Source of the DNA: Brumimicrobium sp035497735
GTDB lineage: Bacteria; Bacteroidota; Bacteroidia; Flavobacteriales_D; Crocinitomicaceae
Assembly (NCBI GenBank): GCA_035497735.1
Contig: DATJCX010000066.1
Coordinates: 39,533 to 103,532, forward strand
DNA length: 64,000 nt
Direction of reading: 5' to 3'
Positions 53,723 through 62,964 of this stretch are shown here, piece after piece (the first letter of the stretch is position 1; the number at the start of each line of letters is the position of its first letter). A program made the position numbers and the translations under genes. The notes beneath the pieces were generated by a model. The model worked only from the letters and a program-made list of their open reading frames with translations. It was not told the origin of the DNA and did no database searches.

Positions 53723-54676
53723 TTACTTTTGTTTATTTTCTTTTAGAAAATTTACCATTTTTTCATTCACTACCTTTGGTTGGTCAACGGATAAAAAATG
53801 TCCCGCGTTTTGTACAATCTCTCCTTTTGCATTGGGAAGTTTCTTGGCGGCCTTTAGTGATTTCTCATCATTGAATATGTCCTTGTCACCAATCAAAACT
53901 AAAACAGGCATTTTTAAAGACTTTAAATCCTTGTTTGAAAAGGGCTTCATACTTGCCATGAATTTATTTGAACCACCCATTTCTGTGGCTATTTTATATT
54001 GCTTAATGTATTCTTCGCTAATATTTTTGGAGTTGCTAGACATACTTTCTAAGGTTTGCGCAACTTTGTTTTCTTTTGAAGTAAGTGATGAAGCAGCCAT
54101 TTTTAGTAAATCTTTGTTGGGCTTTATCCAGGTAAAAGTTTGAACAGGACTTAATAGTATCAAGCTTTTTATTCTATTGGGATTTTTGACAGCAAAGTCA
54201 GTAGCCAACCAACCACCACGCGAAGCACCGATTAAATGAAAACTGTCTAACTCTAAGACGAATAAAACTTCCTTATACCAGTCGTTCACTTTTTCCGAGT
54301 TTTCAAAGTCCTTGTGTAAATATGATTTCCCTGTTTCCAATACAAAGTCTATCGCATAGACACGATGTTTTTTAGAAAGTGCCTTGATATTGGGATACCA
54401 CATGGTTGAACTTGCATTCATTCCGTGAAACAATACGATTGGTTCAGCACTTTTAGATCCAGTTACAATTACATGCGCAATTCCATAGGTTGTTGGAATA
54501 TATAGCTCTTCATACGATACATTCCATGTTTTTAAGGTATTATCGTAAGCGTCATAATATGATTTCTTGATGCCAGAAGCATTGTTAATATAGTCTGGGG
54601 TTGTTTTGTATTCATGAAACTCTGAACTACAACTAAATAAAAATAATAAAAGAATAAGGGATGATAATTGTCTCAT
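53723..54676 (-). CDS. Alpha/beta hydrolase lipoprotein
   Basis: 317 residues with a signal peptide and lipobox (LFLFSC, Cys about residue 16). The hydrolase core has VLFHGMNASSTMW (about 77-89), the nucleophile elbow FHLIGASRGGW (Ser about 150), VLVLIGDKDIFND (catalytic Asp region, about 253-265) and GHFLSVDQP (His about 293). Proteins like this are usually esterases or peptidases of unknown substrate. It is lipid-anchored to the envelope and appears to be monocistronic. Confidence 0.85.
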   Translation of the reverse strand: MRQLSSLILLLFLFSCSSEFHEYKTTPDYINNASGIKKSYYDAYDNTLKTWNVSYEELYIPTTYGIAHVIVTGSKSAEPIVLFHGMNASSTMWYPNIKALSKKHRVYAIDFVLETGKSYLHKDFENSEKVNDWYKEVLFVLELDSFHLIGASRGGWLATDFAVKNPNRIKSLILLSPVQTFTWIKPNKDLLKMAASSLTSKENKVAQTLESMSSNSKNISEEYIKQYKIATEMGGSNKFMASMKPFSNKDLKSLKMPVLVLIGDKDIFNDEKSLKAAKKLPNAKGEIVQNAGHFLSVDQPKVVNEKMVNFLKENKQK

Positions 54677-54839
54677 ATAAGTTGATATGAATTAATGTAA
54701 ATATTATTAAATATAAAATTATATAGTTGTGGAAATTTTGAAGGATTCTTTAAAATTCCAATAAGTTCTGTTTTGTGACATTTATCAGAAAATCAGAGGA
54801 GAGGACTTTTACTAATCTAATATTAAAAAGTAAGTTAAC

Positions 54840-55613
54840 TTACAATTTCATTTCAGAAATAAACTGTCCTTGACCTTCAAAAAGCGTGCTATCTTCTAGC
54901 ATATATTCTAAAATCGGTCGGCATCTATTTTTACAAGCAGGGTAGAAGCTGGCATGTTCTTTTTCCTTATTGGCTATGGAACTTCCCCACCAAAACTCTG
55001 TCAAAGCAATGGGCTTTAAATCATGCTGAATGACGTATTGCAACAGTTTAGGTGCAGCACATTCTCCAGCAGCTACGGGTGGATTCTTATGTGTTGAACG
55101 ACTGAATATTTCCAATAAATTCTCTTCTTTTCCAGAAAGGTTAAGAAAATTGTAATTATCGAAAAGTCGTCTTTGTAATTTTACAGATTTCTGCCTTCTT
55201 TTTTCTTTGAGCGCAGTAATTTCACTTGGACAGTCAGCGTTTTTAATCTGTGTTCCAATTTCTGTTAAACTGGTCATTCCTTTATTGATGAAGAAATCAC
55301 CGACCGACTCATCGAAGATAGAAGGAATCAATCGGTCGCATTTTGCATTTCCTGGTATTTTCCCAGAAATCGCACCTAGAAAAGCATAAGTCCCATCTTT
55401 CTGTTGAACAACTAAAACACCCCACATTTTTCCTTTTTGTACATGAAAGTTATAATTCCAAATAACAGCTTCTTGAGTGATAAATGCTTGAAACTCTTTG
55501 GCAGCAACTTTTGCAATCTCAGGAATGTAAGTTCCAAATGGATTGTTTAGTCTGTTCGGAATCTCTAGCTCTGAAATGTCTGACTTAAAGTGGAAAATAT
55601 GTTTGTTGTCCAT
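54840..55613 (-). CDS. Stand-alone N-terminal domain of long RluA-family pseudouridine synthases
   Basis: 257 residues, complete with start (MDNKHIFHFKSDISELEIP) and stop. It matches the N-terminal extension of the long (about 560-residue) RluA-type proteins: GKMWGVLVVQQKDG, FLGAISGKIPGN, LKEKRRQKSVKLQRRLFDNYNFLN, AAGECAAPKLLQYVIQHDLKPIALTEFWWG and FYPACKNRCRPIL. The catalytic RluA half, with its HRLD motif, is absent. Conserved Cys residues (ECAAPK; ACKNRC) could hold a metal or a disulfide. Databases often label such proteins 'pseudouridylate synthase', but there is no reason from this sequence to expect activity. No frameshift is visible at the C-terminus. Confidence 0.78.
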   Translation of the reverse strand: MDNKHIFHFKSDISELEIPNRLNNPFGTYIPEIAKVAAKEFQAFITQEAVIWNYNFHVQKGKMWGVLVVQQKDGTYAFLGAISGKIPGNAKCDRLIPSIFDESVGDFFINKGMTSLTEIGTQIKNADCPSEITALKEKRRQKSVKLQRRLFDNYNFLNLSGKEENLLEIFSRSTHKNPPVAAGECAAPKLLQYVIQHDLKPIALTEFWWGSSIANKEKEHASFYPACKNRCRPILEYMLEDSTLFEGQGQFISEMKL

Positions 55614-55710
55614 GAAGTGTTTAAACAGCGATGCAAACTTCTTTCGATTTGTGAATAAGCTTGAATTTACTAGCCTTTTGTGAATTTAAAACGCATAAAA
55701 GTAGATTGTT

Positions 55711-56151
55711 CTACCAGTTGATAATGATTTTTCCATTAACCGGCTGTGGGTTTGCTTCAATAATGATAATATCACCTCCATACTGAATTTTCTTTCTTGA
55801 ACGGGAAGCAAATCTTAGGTTTTGTTTGCCTTTTTTGTTCTCCGAAATTTTGTAAACAACAGTAACAGGTGCATGATCTGTTCCTTGACCTGGTTCAGCT
55901 AGTTGAAGGAATTTCTTCTCTATTTCTGGAATGGTTTGGTCCTCGAAAAGGATTTTTGCATGGACGTAGTCTTTGTCTGTGTTGATAATTTGAATATTGC
56001 TTACAGGAACTTCGTTCATCGTTCTTCCGTTCAAAATAAGCGTGAATTTTAATCCATTTTCAGAATAGATTTCCAAATCGTGAGAAACTTGTGCGCTAAC
56101 AGTTGAAGTTAGAATTAAAGCGAAAAATAAAAGTGAAAGAATGCGTTTCAT
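55711..56151 (-). CDS. Exported hypothetical protein
   Basis: 146 residues from ATG 56151 (an upstream ATG at 56193 adds a non-signal stretch). A signal peptide (ending TVSAQ) is followed by SHDLEIYSENGLKFTLILNGRTMNEVPVSNI-type beta strands, and the C-terminus is a strand-rich tail (IQYGGDIIIIEANPQPVNGKIIINW). This resembles the small periplasmic DUF4476-like proteins of Bacteroidetes in its 'NGLKFTLILNG...N..P..N..' start, but I cannot assign the family with certainty. It lies alone on the minus strand. Confidence 0.65.
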   Translation of the reverse strand: MKRILSLLFFALILTSTVSAQVSHDLEIYSENGLKFTLILNGRTMNEVPVSNIQIINTDKDYVHAKILFEDQTIPEIEKKFLQLAEPGQGTDHAPVTVVYKISENKKGKQNLRFASRSRKKIQYGGDIIIIEANPQPVNGKIIINW

Positions 56152-56293
56152 ATGGTGAATTTTAAATTTTATGTAAATATAACTTGTTTTCATTTCAAGT
56201 GCAAGTTCAAAGTAAAGGAGGAGATATAAGTAAAAGGATTGAAACTTTCAGTTAACTCTTATTATTGCCTGTAAATGTGAGTGTTGCGGAACT

Positions 56294-57682
56294 TTACTTA
56301 TAATATGAATCGATTAATCCATTTTCTTTATCTAATGTTATCATTTTAAAGCCATAAGAAACTAAATAATTCTTTCGAATTCCTTCTTTGAACTTTATGT
56401 TTCTGGTGATTCTTAACGTTTCCGCATTGACAAGTTGTTCGCCTTTTTGATTGTAGAAGTTTTCTTGTTGTTGACTTTCATTACTTGCTGGATAGGCTCT
56501 GTCTGTAATTCTGTAGATTCCCTCGTGAACTTCCGTTATTCTGTTGGGAAAACCTGATGGTGGAATGATGTGATTGCCCTTGTAATCAATTATAAAGCCG
56601 TTTTCACTCGTGCTTTTACTTTCTACTATAATTTGTCCGTATTTATTGAAACGACTGTTTATATAGCTGACTTCATCCAGTATTTTTACGGTCTCAAATT
56701 GCTCATTGATAATTTTTAGAATTCTGTTTTTCTTTTGTGGTAATAAATTGCCTTTCGAATCGAATTTCTCCTCTTCTGTAATCACTTCAACGGCTATACA
56801 ATGACCTTTATAGAAGTTTGTGTAAGGAATGATCTCATTTTCAGGTTCAACTTTCTCGCCTTTTAGATTAATAAAACCATGCTCTTCCTTTGTTAAAAGA
56901 TTTTCGGTATATCGTTTTTTATAGGTAAAAAGTGAACTCTCAAAAGATAAGTTTGTCACATATTTCCATATCTCTGGAACTTCTTGTTTATTGGCTTGGT
57001 AGGTCAGAAAGTATTTTCCTTTGTCATTCTTTAAAAGATAATTTTCAGGACCCCAATATCTTACAATACTGTCTTTTGTCGCTAAAAACTCTAATCCTGT
57101 AAGTTTGTCTAAAACAACGCTTACTATTTTTCCTTTTTCGGTATAAGTGCTGAAGGTCGGTTTTATATCTTCGAAATAAATAGGATGATTGTACTTAAAA
57201 TCGCTTACAAATTCTCCTTGAATTGAAACGATTGCATGTTTTCCGTTCTTGGAAGCATAACCTAACTTGTCTATCTTTCCATCTCTAATGTTTGCCCAAC
57301 TTAACTCCAAATATGGTTTAAAGCCGTAATCATCAATCATTTTCAATCTTTTCATGAGTTCGAAAACATGATATTGGTTTCTAATGGTGTTGTCAAACCC
57401 TGGATAACCGCAATCTTTATATGGGAAAGTATCATTTGGTATAGGGCGAACTTTGATGATTTTGTTGGGGTCAATGGGTGGAACGATGATTGTTTCTATA
57501 TATCCATTGCTTCTAAAATAAACATAGGTAAATTCCTCAGATTTTATTCCTTTGTTGTCTGTGAAAATATAACCATTTTCAGTTTTTATTAAGGCTAAAT
57601 ATTTGTTGACTTGCGTATAATCACCTTGTGAAAAGTAGAAAAACGGAAAAACAATTAATACTAAACCGAGGATATTCTTCAT
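56294..57682 (-). CDS. Exported WG-repeat-like protein
   Basis: 462 residues with a signal peptide (1-19). The protein is built of degenerate WG-type units with the pattern (Y/H/N)GFI-xxxGxxV/I-P: KLGYASKNGKHAIVS, EHGFINLKGEKVEPEN, NGFIIDYKGNHIIPP and NFYNQKGEQLVN. Such repeats form beta-structured interaction surfaces in surface or secreted proteins of many Bacteroidetes. No enzymatic motif is seen. The gene begins 3 bases after the L,D-transpeptidase gene stop, so the two are co-transcribed and may share an envelope role. Confidence 0.7.
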   Translation of the reverse strand: MKNILGLVLIVFPFFYFSQGDYTQVNKYLALIKTENGYIFTDNKGIKSEEFTYVYFRSNGYIETIIVPPIDPNKIIKVRPIPNDTFPYKDCGYPGFDNTIRNQYHVFELMKRLKMIDDYGFKPYLELSWANIRDGKIDKLGYASKNGKHAIVSIQGEFVSDFKYNHPIYFEDIKPTFSTYTEKGKIVSVVLDKLTGLEFLATKDSIVRYWGPENYLLKNDKGKYFLTYQANKQEVPEIWKYVTNLSFESSLFTYKKRYTENLLTKEEHGFINLKGEKVEPENEIIPYTNFYKGHCIAVEVITEEEKFDSKGNLLPQKKNRILKIINEQFETVKILDEVSYINSRFNKYGQIIVESKSTSENGFIIDYKGNHIIPPSGFPNRITEVHEGIYRITDRAYPASNESQQQENFYNQKGEQLVNAETLRITRNIKFKEGIRKNYLVSYGFKMITLDKENGLIDSYYK

Positions 57683-57685
57683 GTT

Positions 57686-58387
57686 TTATCCCAGAGTAGA
57701 ATTCAACACAGGAGACTTAGAAAGGTAATTTGAGTCTGGATAGTAAATGAATAAACAAGATCCATTTTCAATAACATCTACAACCGGCTTGATAAGTTCG
57801 GGCGGTAGGGCAGGACAACCAAAGCTTCTTCCTAGTCTGCCGTTTTTATTGATAAAATCTTCGGTTGCGTAGTTGGCGCCATGTAGGATAATTTGGCGAC
57901 TTACTGCATTGTCATTAAATCCTTTCTCAATTCCTTCAATAATCAGCGAAAAACCAACGCTAGAACCCATATTATTGTTTTTAGTCACGTAAAAACCCAA
58001 ACTACTTTTATGTGTTCCGTTTTCATTTGAAAAATGTTGAGCATATTCTCCTCCTGTATTTCTCCCATGTGCTACCAAGGTGTTAAACAAAAGTTTTTGT
58101 TGATTGATATCAATTACATACATTCTTTTGTTTTTACTTGTTTGTGAAAAATCTACAATGGTTAAAACATCCGGGTTGTTGAGGCGACCTTCCGCTTCAA
58201 GTTTGTTGTGACCTTTTAAAGCCAATTGAAAGACTTCATGGGACAATCCTAATTCTGACAAATTTAGTGCAGAATAGATGTCTGTCGTTTCTTCAGCATC
58301 TTCGTTGATATCGTATATGATTTCCGAACTCGCATTGTTTAACACAGGAGTAAGTAATATCATAAGATAGAAAAGAAATTTTATCAT
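57686..58387 (-). CDS. Murein L,D-transpeptidase-like protein (YkuD_2 family)
   Basis: 233 residues with a signal peptide. The YkuD_2 catalytic domain is seen as IVDFSQTSKNKRMYVIDINQQ (about 77-97), LVAHGRNTGG and IILHGANYATEDFINKNGRLGRSFGCPALPPE (about 167-198; His and catalytic Cys in GRSFGCP). These enzymes form 3-3 crosslinks or attach proteins to peptidoglycan, in the periplasm. It is followed after 3 bases by the WG-repeat gene. A second, different L,D-transpeptidase gene lies 174 bases upstream on the same strand. Confidence 0.87.
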   Translation of the reverse strand: MIKFLFYLMILLTPVLNNASSEIIYDINEDAEETTDIYSALNLSELGLSHEVFQLALKGHNKLEAEGRLNNPDVLTIVDFSQTSKNKRMYVIDINQQKLLFNTLVAHGRNTGGEYAQHFSNENGTHKSSLGFYVTKNNNMGSSVGFSLIIEGIEKGFNDNAVSRQIILHGANYATEDFINKNGRLGRSFGCPALPPELIKPVVDVIENGSCLFIYYPDSNYLSKSPVLNSTLG

Positions 58388-58561
58388 TTGGGGAAATTAT
58401 GGGTTTAATAGTATTATAACAAGAAAGAATCTAAAATGTTGTTTTAGATGTCTTTTTTTTACAAAATTAAATAATTTCAGCTATTGACAATGAGTGAATT
58501 ACTAATTTATTTATTGTTTTAACAAGTGATTTGAAAAATAACTTTATTCTGTTTAATTTAA

Positions 58562-60259
58562 CTATTTCTCTTTATTCTCGCCTTTATGAGTGTTATTTAT
58601 TATAAGTATTTCAGCCAATCGCTCGTCTCGTTTATAGACATCTTTATAGAAATTAATTTGACCTTCTATATCCACCCAAGCTGTAAAATAACCTATATAA
58701 ACTGGAATTTCATTTTTCAACACACAAGTTTTCTCTTTACCAGCTTTCATCGCGGCATCGATTTTTGTAACAGGCCAATCCTCATCATCTTCTAGAATTT
58801 TTAGTGCCATTTCTCTCGCTTTTGCAACACGAATACAGCCGTGACTTTTCGCACGATCTTCTTTTTCAAAAAGACTTTTAGCTGGAGAATCATGCAGGTA
58901 TATGTTGTTAGAATTTGGGAAAATAAATTTCACAAGTCCTAATGAATTATTTCTGCCGGGACGCTGACGAACATTCCCATCATTCCAATCCATATTTCGC
59001 TTGCTGAGATAGTTTTCATCTTTCTCCATTCCTGGAAGTACCTCGTTTCGGATAATAGACTTTGGAATATTCCAATACGGACTAAAAACGATATAGGTCA
59101 TCATTCCATCGAAAATAACCGTTTTATTTAACTCAGAACCAACAACCACTGCAGATTCAAATTCAACCTTTCCATCGCGATACATGTCTAAATGAAATGC
59201 AGGAATATTGACGAAAATAAATTCTTTTGCCTTGGAAATTTGTGGTGGAACCCAGCGACAACGTTCCATGTTGACAATGATTTTCTTAATATAATCCTCT
59301 ACGGGAATATTTAGCGCAGCAATGTGTTTTTGAGAAATAATAGAGTCTGGTTGATAACCATTGTGTAATTGAAACTGCTGAATTCCAGCTAATAAATCCT
59401 CATCGTAGATGGCGCTTTTATTGTTTTCCTTGATTTCACCCGTAATATATAAACGCTCTCTAATTTGTTGAATTACCGCCGAACTATCATTGGGTTGATA
59501 TACTTTTTTGTCGGGTTCAAGTTCAATAGGAAGCCAACCTCCATTTTGCTCAATAGTTCGATAGCGCTTTAAGACATTACGGAGTTTATAGTACTGACCA
59601 AATAGGTTCAAACTGTTTTCGTTTTGTAGTTTTTTGTCGGAAATAATCGAATCCAACATGGCAGTATAGCTCAATTTCTTTCGGGGTAAAAGCCAACCGA
59701 AATTAGAGAGATTATCGTCAATTCCTTTGTAAACTACATCAAAATAAAACAGGTACAAGCAAGTAAGTAAGAATTCTTCCTCAGGTAGAATTGTTGTATC
59801 GCTTATATCTCTTTTAAAAATACTGTCGATTTTCTCTTGATAGGGGAAGGTGGAGAAAATTCCCTCACTTTCTATATCTTTTACCTTAGCGTACAGCGAA
59901 TTCCCGTAAATTACAACACCTTTTTGATCGAACCAAACATGGCTAAAATTATGGTCTTGGTAAATGGAAGTTAAATCCTTTTCGTATTTTTTTACAGCTG
60001 GATATTTGGTGAAGAATGGCTCAACTTCTAGACTGTCTATAGGAATGAGTTCGTACATCACAAAAATGCTATCGTAAAAATCCGAAAGGTCAGCTGCCTC
60101 GGTGTTGACAATGCTTTCAATATTATTTTTTCTATTGCAAGCCAGAAATACGAAAGAAATTAAAACAAGAAAAGTAATACGAATAAAGCGTGTTCTTGAC
60201 CCTAAAATAGTGGTTGATAAACTTAAACTTCTTTCTTTCATTTCTTTTGAGTGTTTCAT
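58562..60259 (-). CDS. L,D-transpeptidase (LdtD/YcbB-like) lipoprotein
   Basis: 565 residues. A lipobox (VFLAC, Cys about residue 41) follows a long N-region; a start at M7 (60241) is possible. The layout is that of YcbB/LdtD: a scaffold domain, a peptidoglycan-binding-like segment (LAGIQQFQLHNGYQPD about 289-304), and a C-terminal YkuD catalytic domain with NIYLHDSPAKSLFEKEDRAKSHGCIRVAKA (about 452-481; His and Cys). It forms 3-3 crosslinks between meso-diaminopimelate residues. A lipoprotein version is unusual compared with the Enterobacteria enzyme, but common in Bacteroidetes. Confidence 0.88.
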   Translation of the reverse strand: MKHSKEMKERSLSLSTTILGSRTRFIRITFLVLISFVFLACNRKNNIESIVNTEAADLSDFYDSIFVMYELIPIDSLEVEPFFTKYPAVKKYEKDLTSIYQDHNFSHVWFDQKGVVIYGNSLYAKVKDIESEGIFSTFPYQEKIDSIFKRDISDTTILPEEEFLLTCLYLFYFDVVYKGIDDNLSNFGWLLPRKKLSYTAMLDSIISDKKLQNENSLNLFGQYYKLRNVLKRYRTIEQNGGWLPIELEPDKKVYQPNDSSAVIQQIRERLYITGEIKENNKSAIYDEDLLAGIQQFQLHNGYQPDSIISQKHIAALNIPVEDYIKKIIVNMERCRWVPPQISKAKEFIFVNIPAFHLDMYRDGKVEFESAVVVGSELNKTVIFDGMMTYIVFSPYWNIPKSIIRNEVLPGMEKDENYLSKRNMDWNDGNVRQRPGRNNSLGLVKFIFPNSNNIYLHDSPAKSLFEKEDRAKSHGCIRVAKAREMALKILEDDEDWPVTKIDAAMKAGKEKTCVLKNEIPVYIGYFTAWVDIEGQINFYKDVYKRDERLAEILIINNTHKGENKEK

Positions 60260-60445
60260 TTAACTAGGTTAATTTGTGTTTTTTACATTTTATTCCAACT
60301 TAATCAACTGAATAAGTGTGGTATTATGTCATTTTAAATCTAAATAAATATACGAGAAATTTTAGCAATAATTAAAAAACTGAATCAAATTTTCGTTTGT
60401 CTTCATTCATTATTAACTACTTAAAAATACAGCATTTTTTTCTAT

Positions 60446-61180
60446 TTAAGTGAAAGATTGTCCTAATAATACCAAACCAATGCAGATTAGTCCGATATAT
60501 ACATATTTAAGGAAAGTTCCGTCTTTTAACTGATGATTGAAATACCTTCCTATGAAAATTGCAGGAATAATGACTGGAATTGAGATCAAGAAATAATAGC
60601 TAACAGTAGAAGTCCAAAGTCCTTGATACCAATAGCCAAACATACCAATGATACTTGCGGGCAAGAAATACGCTTGTAAAGTTGCTCTAAAATTCTTAGC
60701 TGTCCAATTGCGGAGATTTCCATAAATAACGAGTGGCGGACCATTTAATCCATACGCTCCACCGAGAATTCCTGATAAAAAACCACAAACAAACAGCCAT
60801 CTTTTATCATCGGTCTTTAATTTGAATTTATTTTTAGAGAATAGTGAATAGATTGAATAGGTGATGATTAGTATTGCTAAAATTGTTTTTACAACCCTTT
60901 CATTCCCATAAATAAGTAAAAATAAACCGATTGGAATTCCTAAAGCAGCAAAAAATATGAGCCATTTTGCGCTGTTAAAATGAATTTTTTTTCGGTCTTG
61001 TACCACCACTACGGCAGCAACTAAAATAGATATAAGAACAGAAAGCGGAACGGCAATTTCAATTGGAATTACTAGAATTAGCAAAGGAACGGCAACTAAT
61101 GATTCGCCAAAACCAAAGGTCGAGCGTACCAATGTGGCAATGAATACAATCCCTAAAATGTAAAATGTTACTAAATCCAT
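60446..61180 (-). CDS. Sulfite exporter TauE/SafE family permease
   Basis: 244 residues with seven to eight membrane helices. The TauE signatures are in LVRSTFGFGESLVAVPLLILVIPIE (about 18-42) and its internal repeat FLSGILGGAYGLNGPPLVIYG (about 133-153). The family exports sulfite, sulfoacetate or other small organosulfur anions and is poorly defined. No sulfur-metabolism gene lies nearby, so the substrate is unknown. Confidence 0.87.
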   Translation of the reverse strand: MDLVTFYILGIVFIATLVRSTFGFGESLVAVPLLILVIPIEIAVPLSVLISILVAAVVVVQDRKKIHFNSAKWLIFFAALGIPIGLFLLIYGNERVVKTILAILIITYSIYSLFSKNKFKLKTDDKRWLFVCGFLSGILGGAYGLNGPPLVIYGNLRNWTAKNFRATLQAYFLPASIIGMFGYWYQGLWTSTVSYYFLISIPVIIPAIFIGRYFNHQLKDGTFLKYVYIGLICIGLVLLGQSFT

Positions 61181-61300
61181 ACTTCATGAAGTCGCTTAGT
61201 CTTGATTAAAGAATCCGTAAAAAACCGTAACTATTCTATTTCAATAGTATATCAACTAAATTTCTAAAAGTTAGCTTTTAAAAACAACTTTCTAGATGAA

Positions 61301-62422
61301 CTATCTAACTTGTTTAATCTTAGTAAACTGAATTCCTAGTTTTCGTTCGTATTCACGTAAAGTTTTCGCTTCTGCATTGTTGACAAAACACATAGAAACA
61401 CCGTCTTTTCCAGCACGAGCTGTTCGCCCACTTCTATGGGTATAATATTCATCACTTTCTGGTAATTGATAATGCGCAACAAAAGTCAGTCCTGGCACAT
61501 CAATTCCACGTGCTGAAACGTCTGTCGCTACAAGAATTCGCAATGATTCATTCTTAAAGGCACGCATTACCTTGTCGCGTTCCTTTTGAAGCAAATCCCC
61601 ATGAATAGCGTCGGTTGCAATGTTTTTTGCGATTAATTGTTTGGCTAATTTCTGAGTTGCAGCTTTTGTTCGACAGAAAATTACTCCACGGTTTTTATGC
61701 TGAGATTTTAAGAAAAGGAGCAAGGCTTCCAGTTTCTCGGACTCATCGCAAACTAAGTATTGGTGTGAAATGTTTTTGTTGACGATATCTTCTTTCTTAA
61801 CCTCTATACGTACTGCGTCTGGAGACAAATGTCTGGAAATGATTTCTTGAATTCCATGTGGAATAGTTGCAGAGAACAACCATTTATGTTCAACAAGTGG
61901 TAGAAAACTTAAAATTTCATCCAACTCTTTTTGAAAACCCATGCTTAACATTTCATCCGCTTCATCTAGCACAACAGTTTTCACTTTGCTTAAATCAACA
62001 GCCTTTTTATTGACCAAATCAATTAATCGACCAGGCGTAGCGATGATAATATGCGTTGGACGTTGTAGTGCTGAGATTTGACGATCGATGTGTTCACCAC
62101 CGTAAACTGCTTCTATGAAAATTTTATCATAGTACTTTATAAACTTAAAGAGTTGTTTAGCAACTTGTTTGGCTAGTTCGCGTGTTGGACATAAAATTAT
62201 ACCTTGAACAGCAGGATTATTTGCATCAATTTTCTCTAGCAATGGAAGTCCAAATGCAACTGTCTTTCCAGTTCCTGTTTGTGCTTGTGCTACAATATCC
62301 TTTCCTCCGTCTAATAATAGCGGAATGACCTTCTTTTGAATGTCTGTTGGTGCGATAATGTTTAATTCAGTCAAACCTTTAACCAAGCCTGAATGTATTC
62401 CTAATTCTCTGAAGTTTTTCAA
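61301..62422 (-). CDS. DEAD-box ATP-dependent RNA helicase
   Basis: 373 residues with the full motif set: Q motif (FRELGIHSGLVKGLTELN...PTDIQ), Walker A AQTGTGKTVAFG (about 46-57), PTRELAKQVAKQLF, DEAD in VVLDEADEMLSMGFQ (about 149-163), SAT in WLFSATIPHG, and motif VI HRSGRTARAGKDG near 331-343. The C-terminal tail ends about 20 residues after the core, so it is a minimal helicase of the RhlE/DeaD kind without an RNA-binding extension. It acts in RNA folding, ribosome assembly or decay in the cytoplasm. It is the last housekeeping gene before the accessory edge. Confidence 0.93.
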   Translation of the reverse strand: MKNFRELGIHSGLVKGLTELNIIAPTDIQKKVIPLLLDGGKDIVAQAQTGTGKTVAFGLPLLEKIDANNPAVQGIILCPTRELAKQVAKQLFKFIKYYDKIFIEAVYGGEHIDRQISALQRPTHIIIATPGRLIDLVNKKAVDLSKVKTVVLDEADEMLSMGFQKELDEILSFLPLVEHKWLFSATIPHGIQEIISRHLSPDAVRIEVKKEDIVNKNISHQYLVCDESEKLEALLLFLKSQHKNRGVIFCRTKAATQKLAKQLIAKNIATDAIHGDLLQKERDKVMRAFKNESLRILVATDVSARGIDVPGLTFVAHYQLPESDEYYTHRSGRTARAGKDGVSMCFVNNAEAKTLREYERKLGIQFTKIKQVR

Positions 62423-62552
62423 TGTATATGAGTTGTAAATTGGCGTAAAGGTACGTAAAAATTAAAGAAGGAGTGAAGGAGGGTGTCGATTCTGTAAAAC
62501 TAAACCTGCTGAATCTATTTTTGCTTATTAAATTCCTTCTTTGACAACTTGT

Positions 62553-62957
62553 TTAGTTGCTCTTTTTGACCTTCTTTAAAATATCATTACGCTCTCTACT
62601 GTTGTAATAATTCCTGTTTTTGTCATCAAGTTTGTAATCATAGTAGAGTTGAAGATCAATTAAAAAACTATCTTTTTCAAGTAAGTATTTAGGACCTTGT
62701 ATTCCTGAAATACCTTCACTTCCAGTTATTAAATAAATTGTATCCTCTATCATTTCGTAAGTTCCCTCGTAAGAAGTGTTTCCAAAGTGTCCGCTTGAGG
62801 TTCTTTTATAGGAATTATCTTTGTTAAATTCAAAGCTCCAATACGTACGTCCCCATGAACCTGAAAATGATTTATCTATTGACTGTCCAAAAGAAAAAGA
62901 AGAAGATGAAATTATCGTCAGAACTGTAATAATGATGGTATGTTTTGAGGTCATCAT
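62553..62957 (-). CDS. Exported hypothetical protein (accessory edge)
   Basis: 134 residues with a signal peptide (1-25, ending SFGQ). The mature part is a small beta-type domain: GSWGRTYWSFEFNKDNSYKRTSSGHF, then YEGTYEMIEDTIYLITGSEG, ending in a Lys-rich tail. The 'G.Y....DTIYL' pattern is shared by many small secreted proteins of Bacteroidetes of unknown function. An alternative start at the second Met is equally likely. It begins 7 bases after the interrupted small lipoprotein gene and may belong to the same transfer unit. Confidence 0.6.
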   Translation of the reverse strand: MMTSKHTIIITVLTIISSSSFSFGQSIDKSFSGSWGRTYWSFEFNKDNSYKRTSSGHFGNTSYEGTYEMIEDTIYLITGSEGISGIQGPKYLLEKDSFLIDLQLYYDYKLDDKNRNYYNSRERNDILKKVKKSN

Positions 62958-62964
62958 ATATTTT

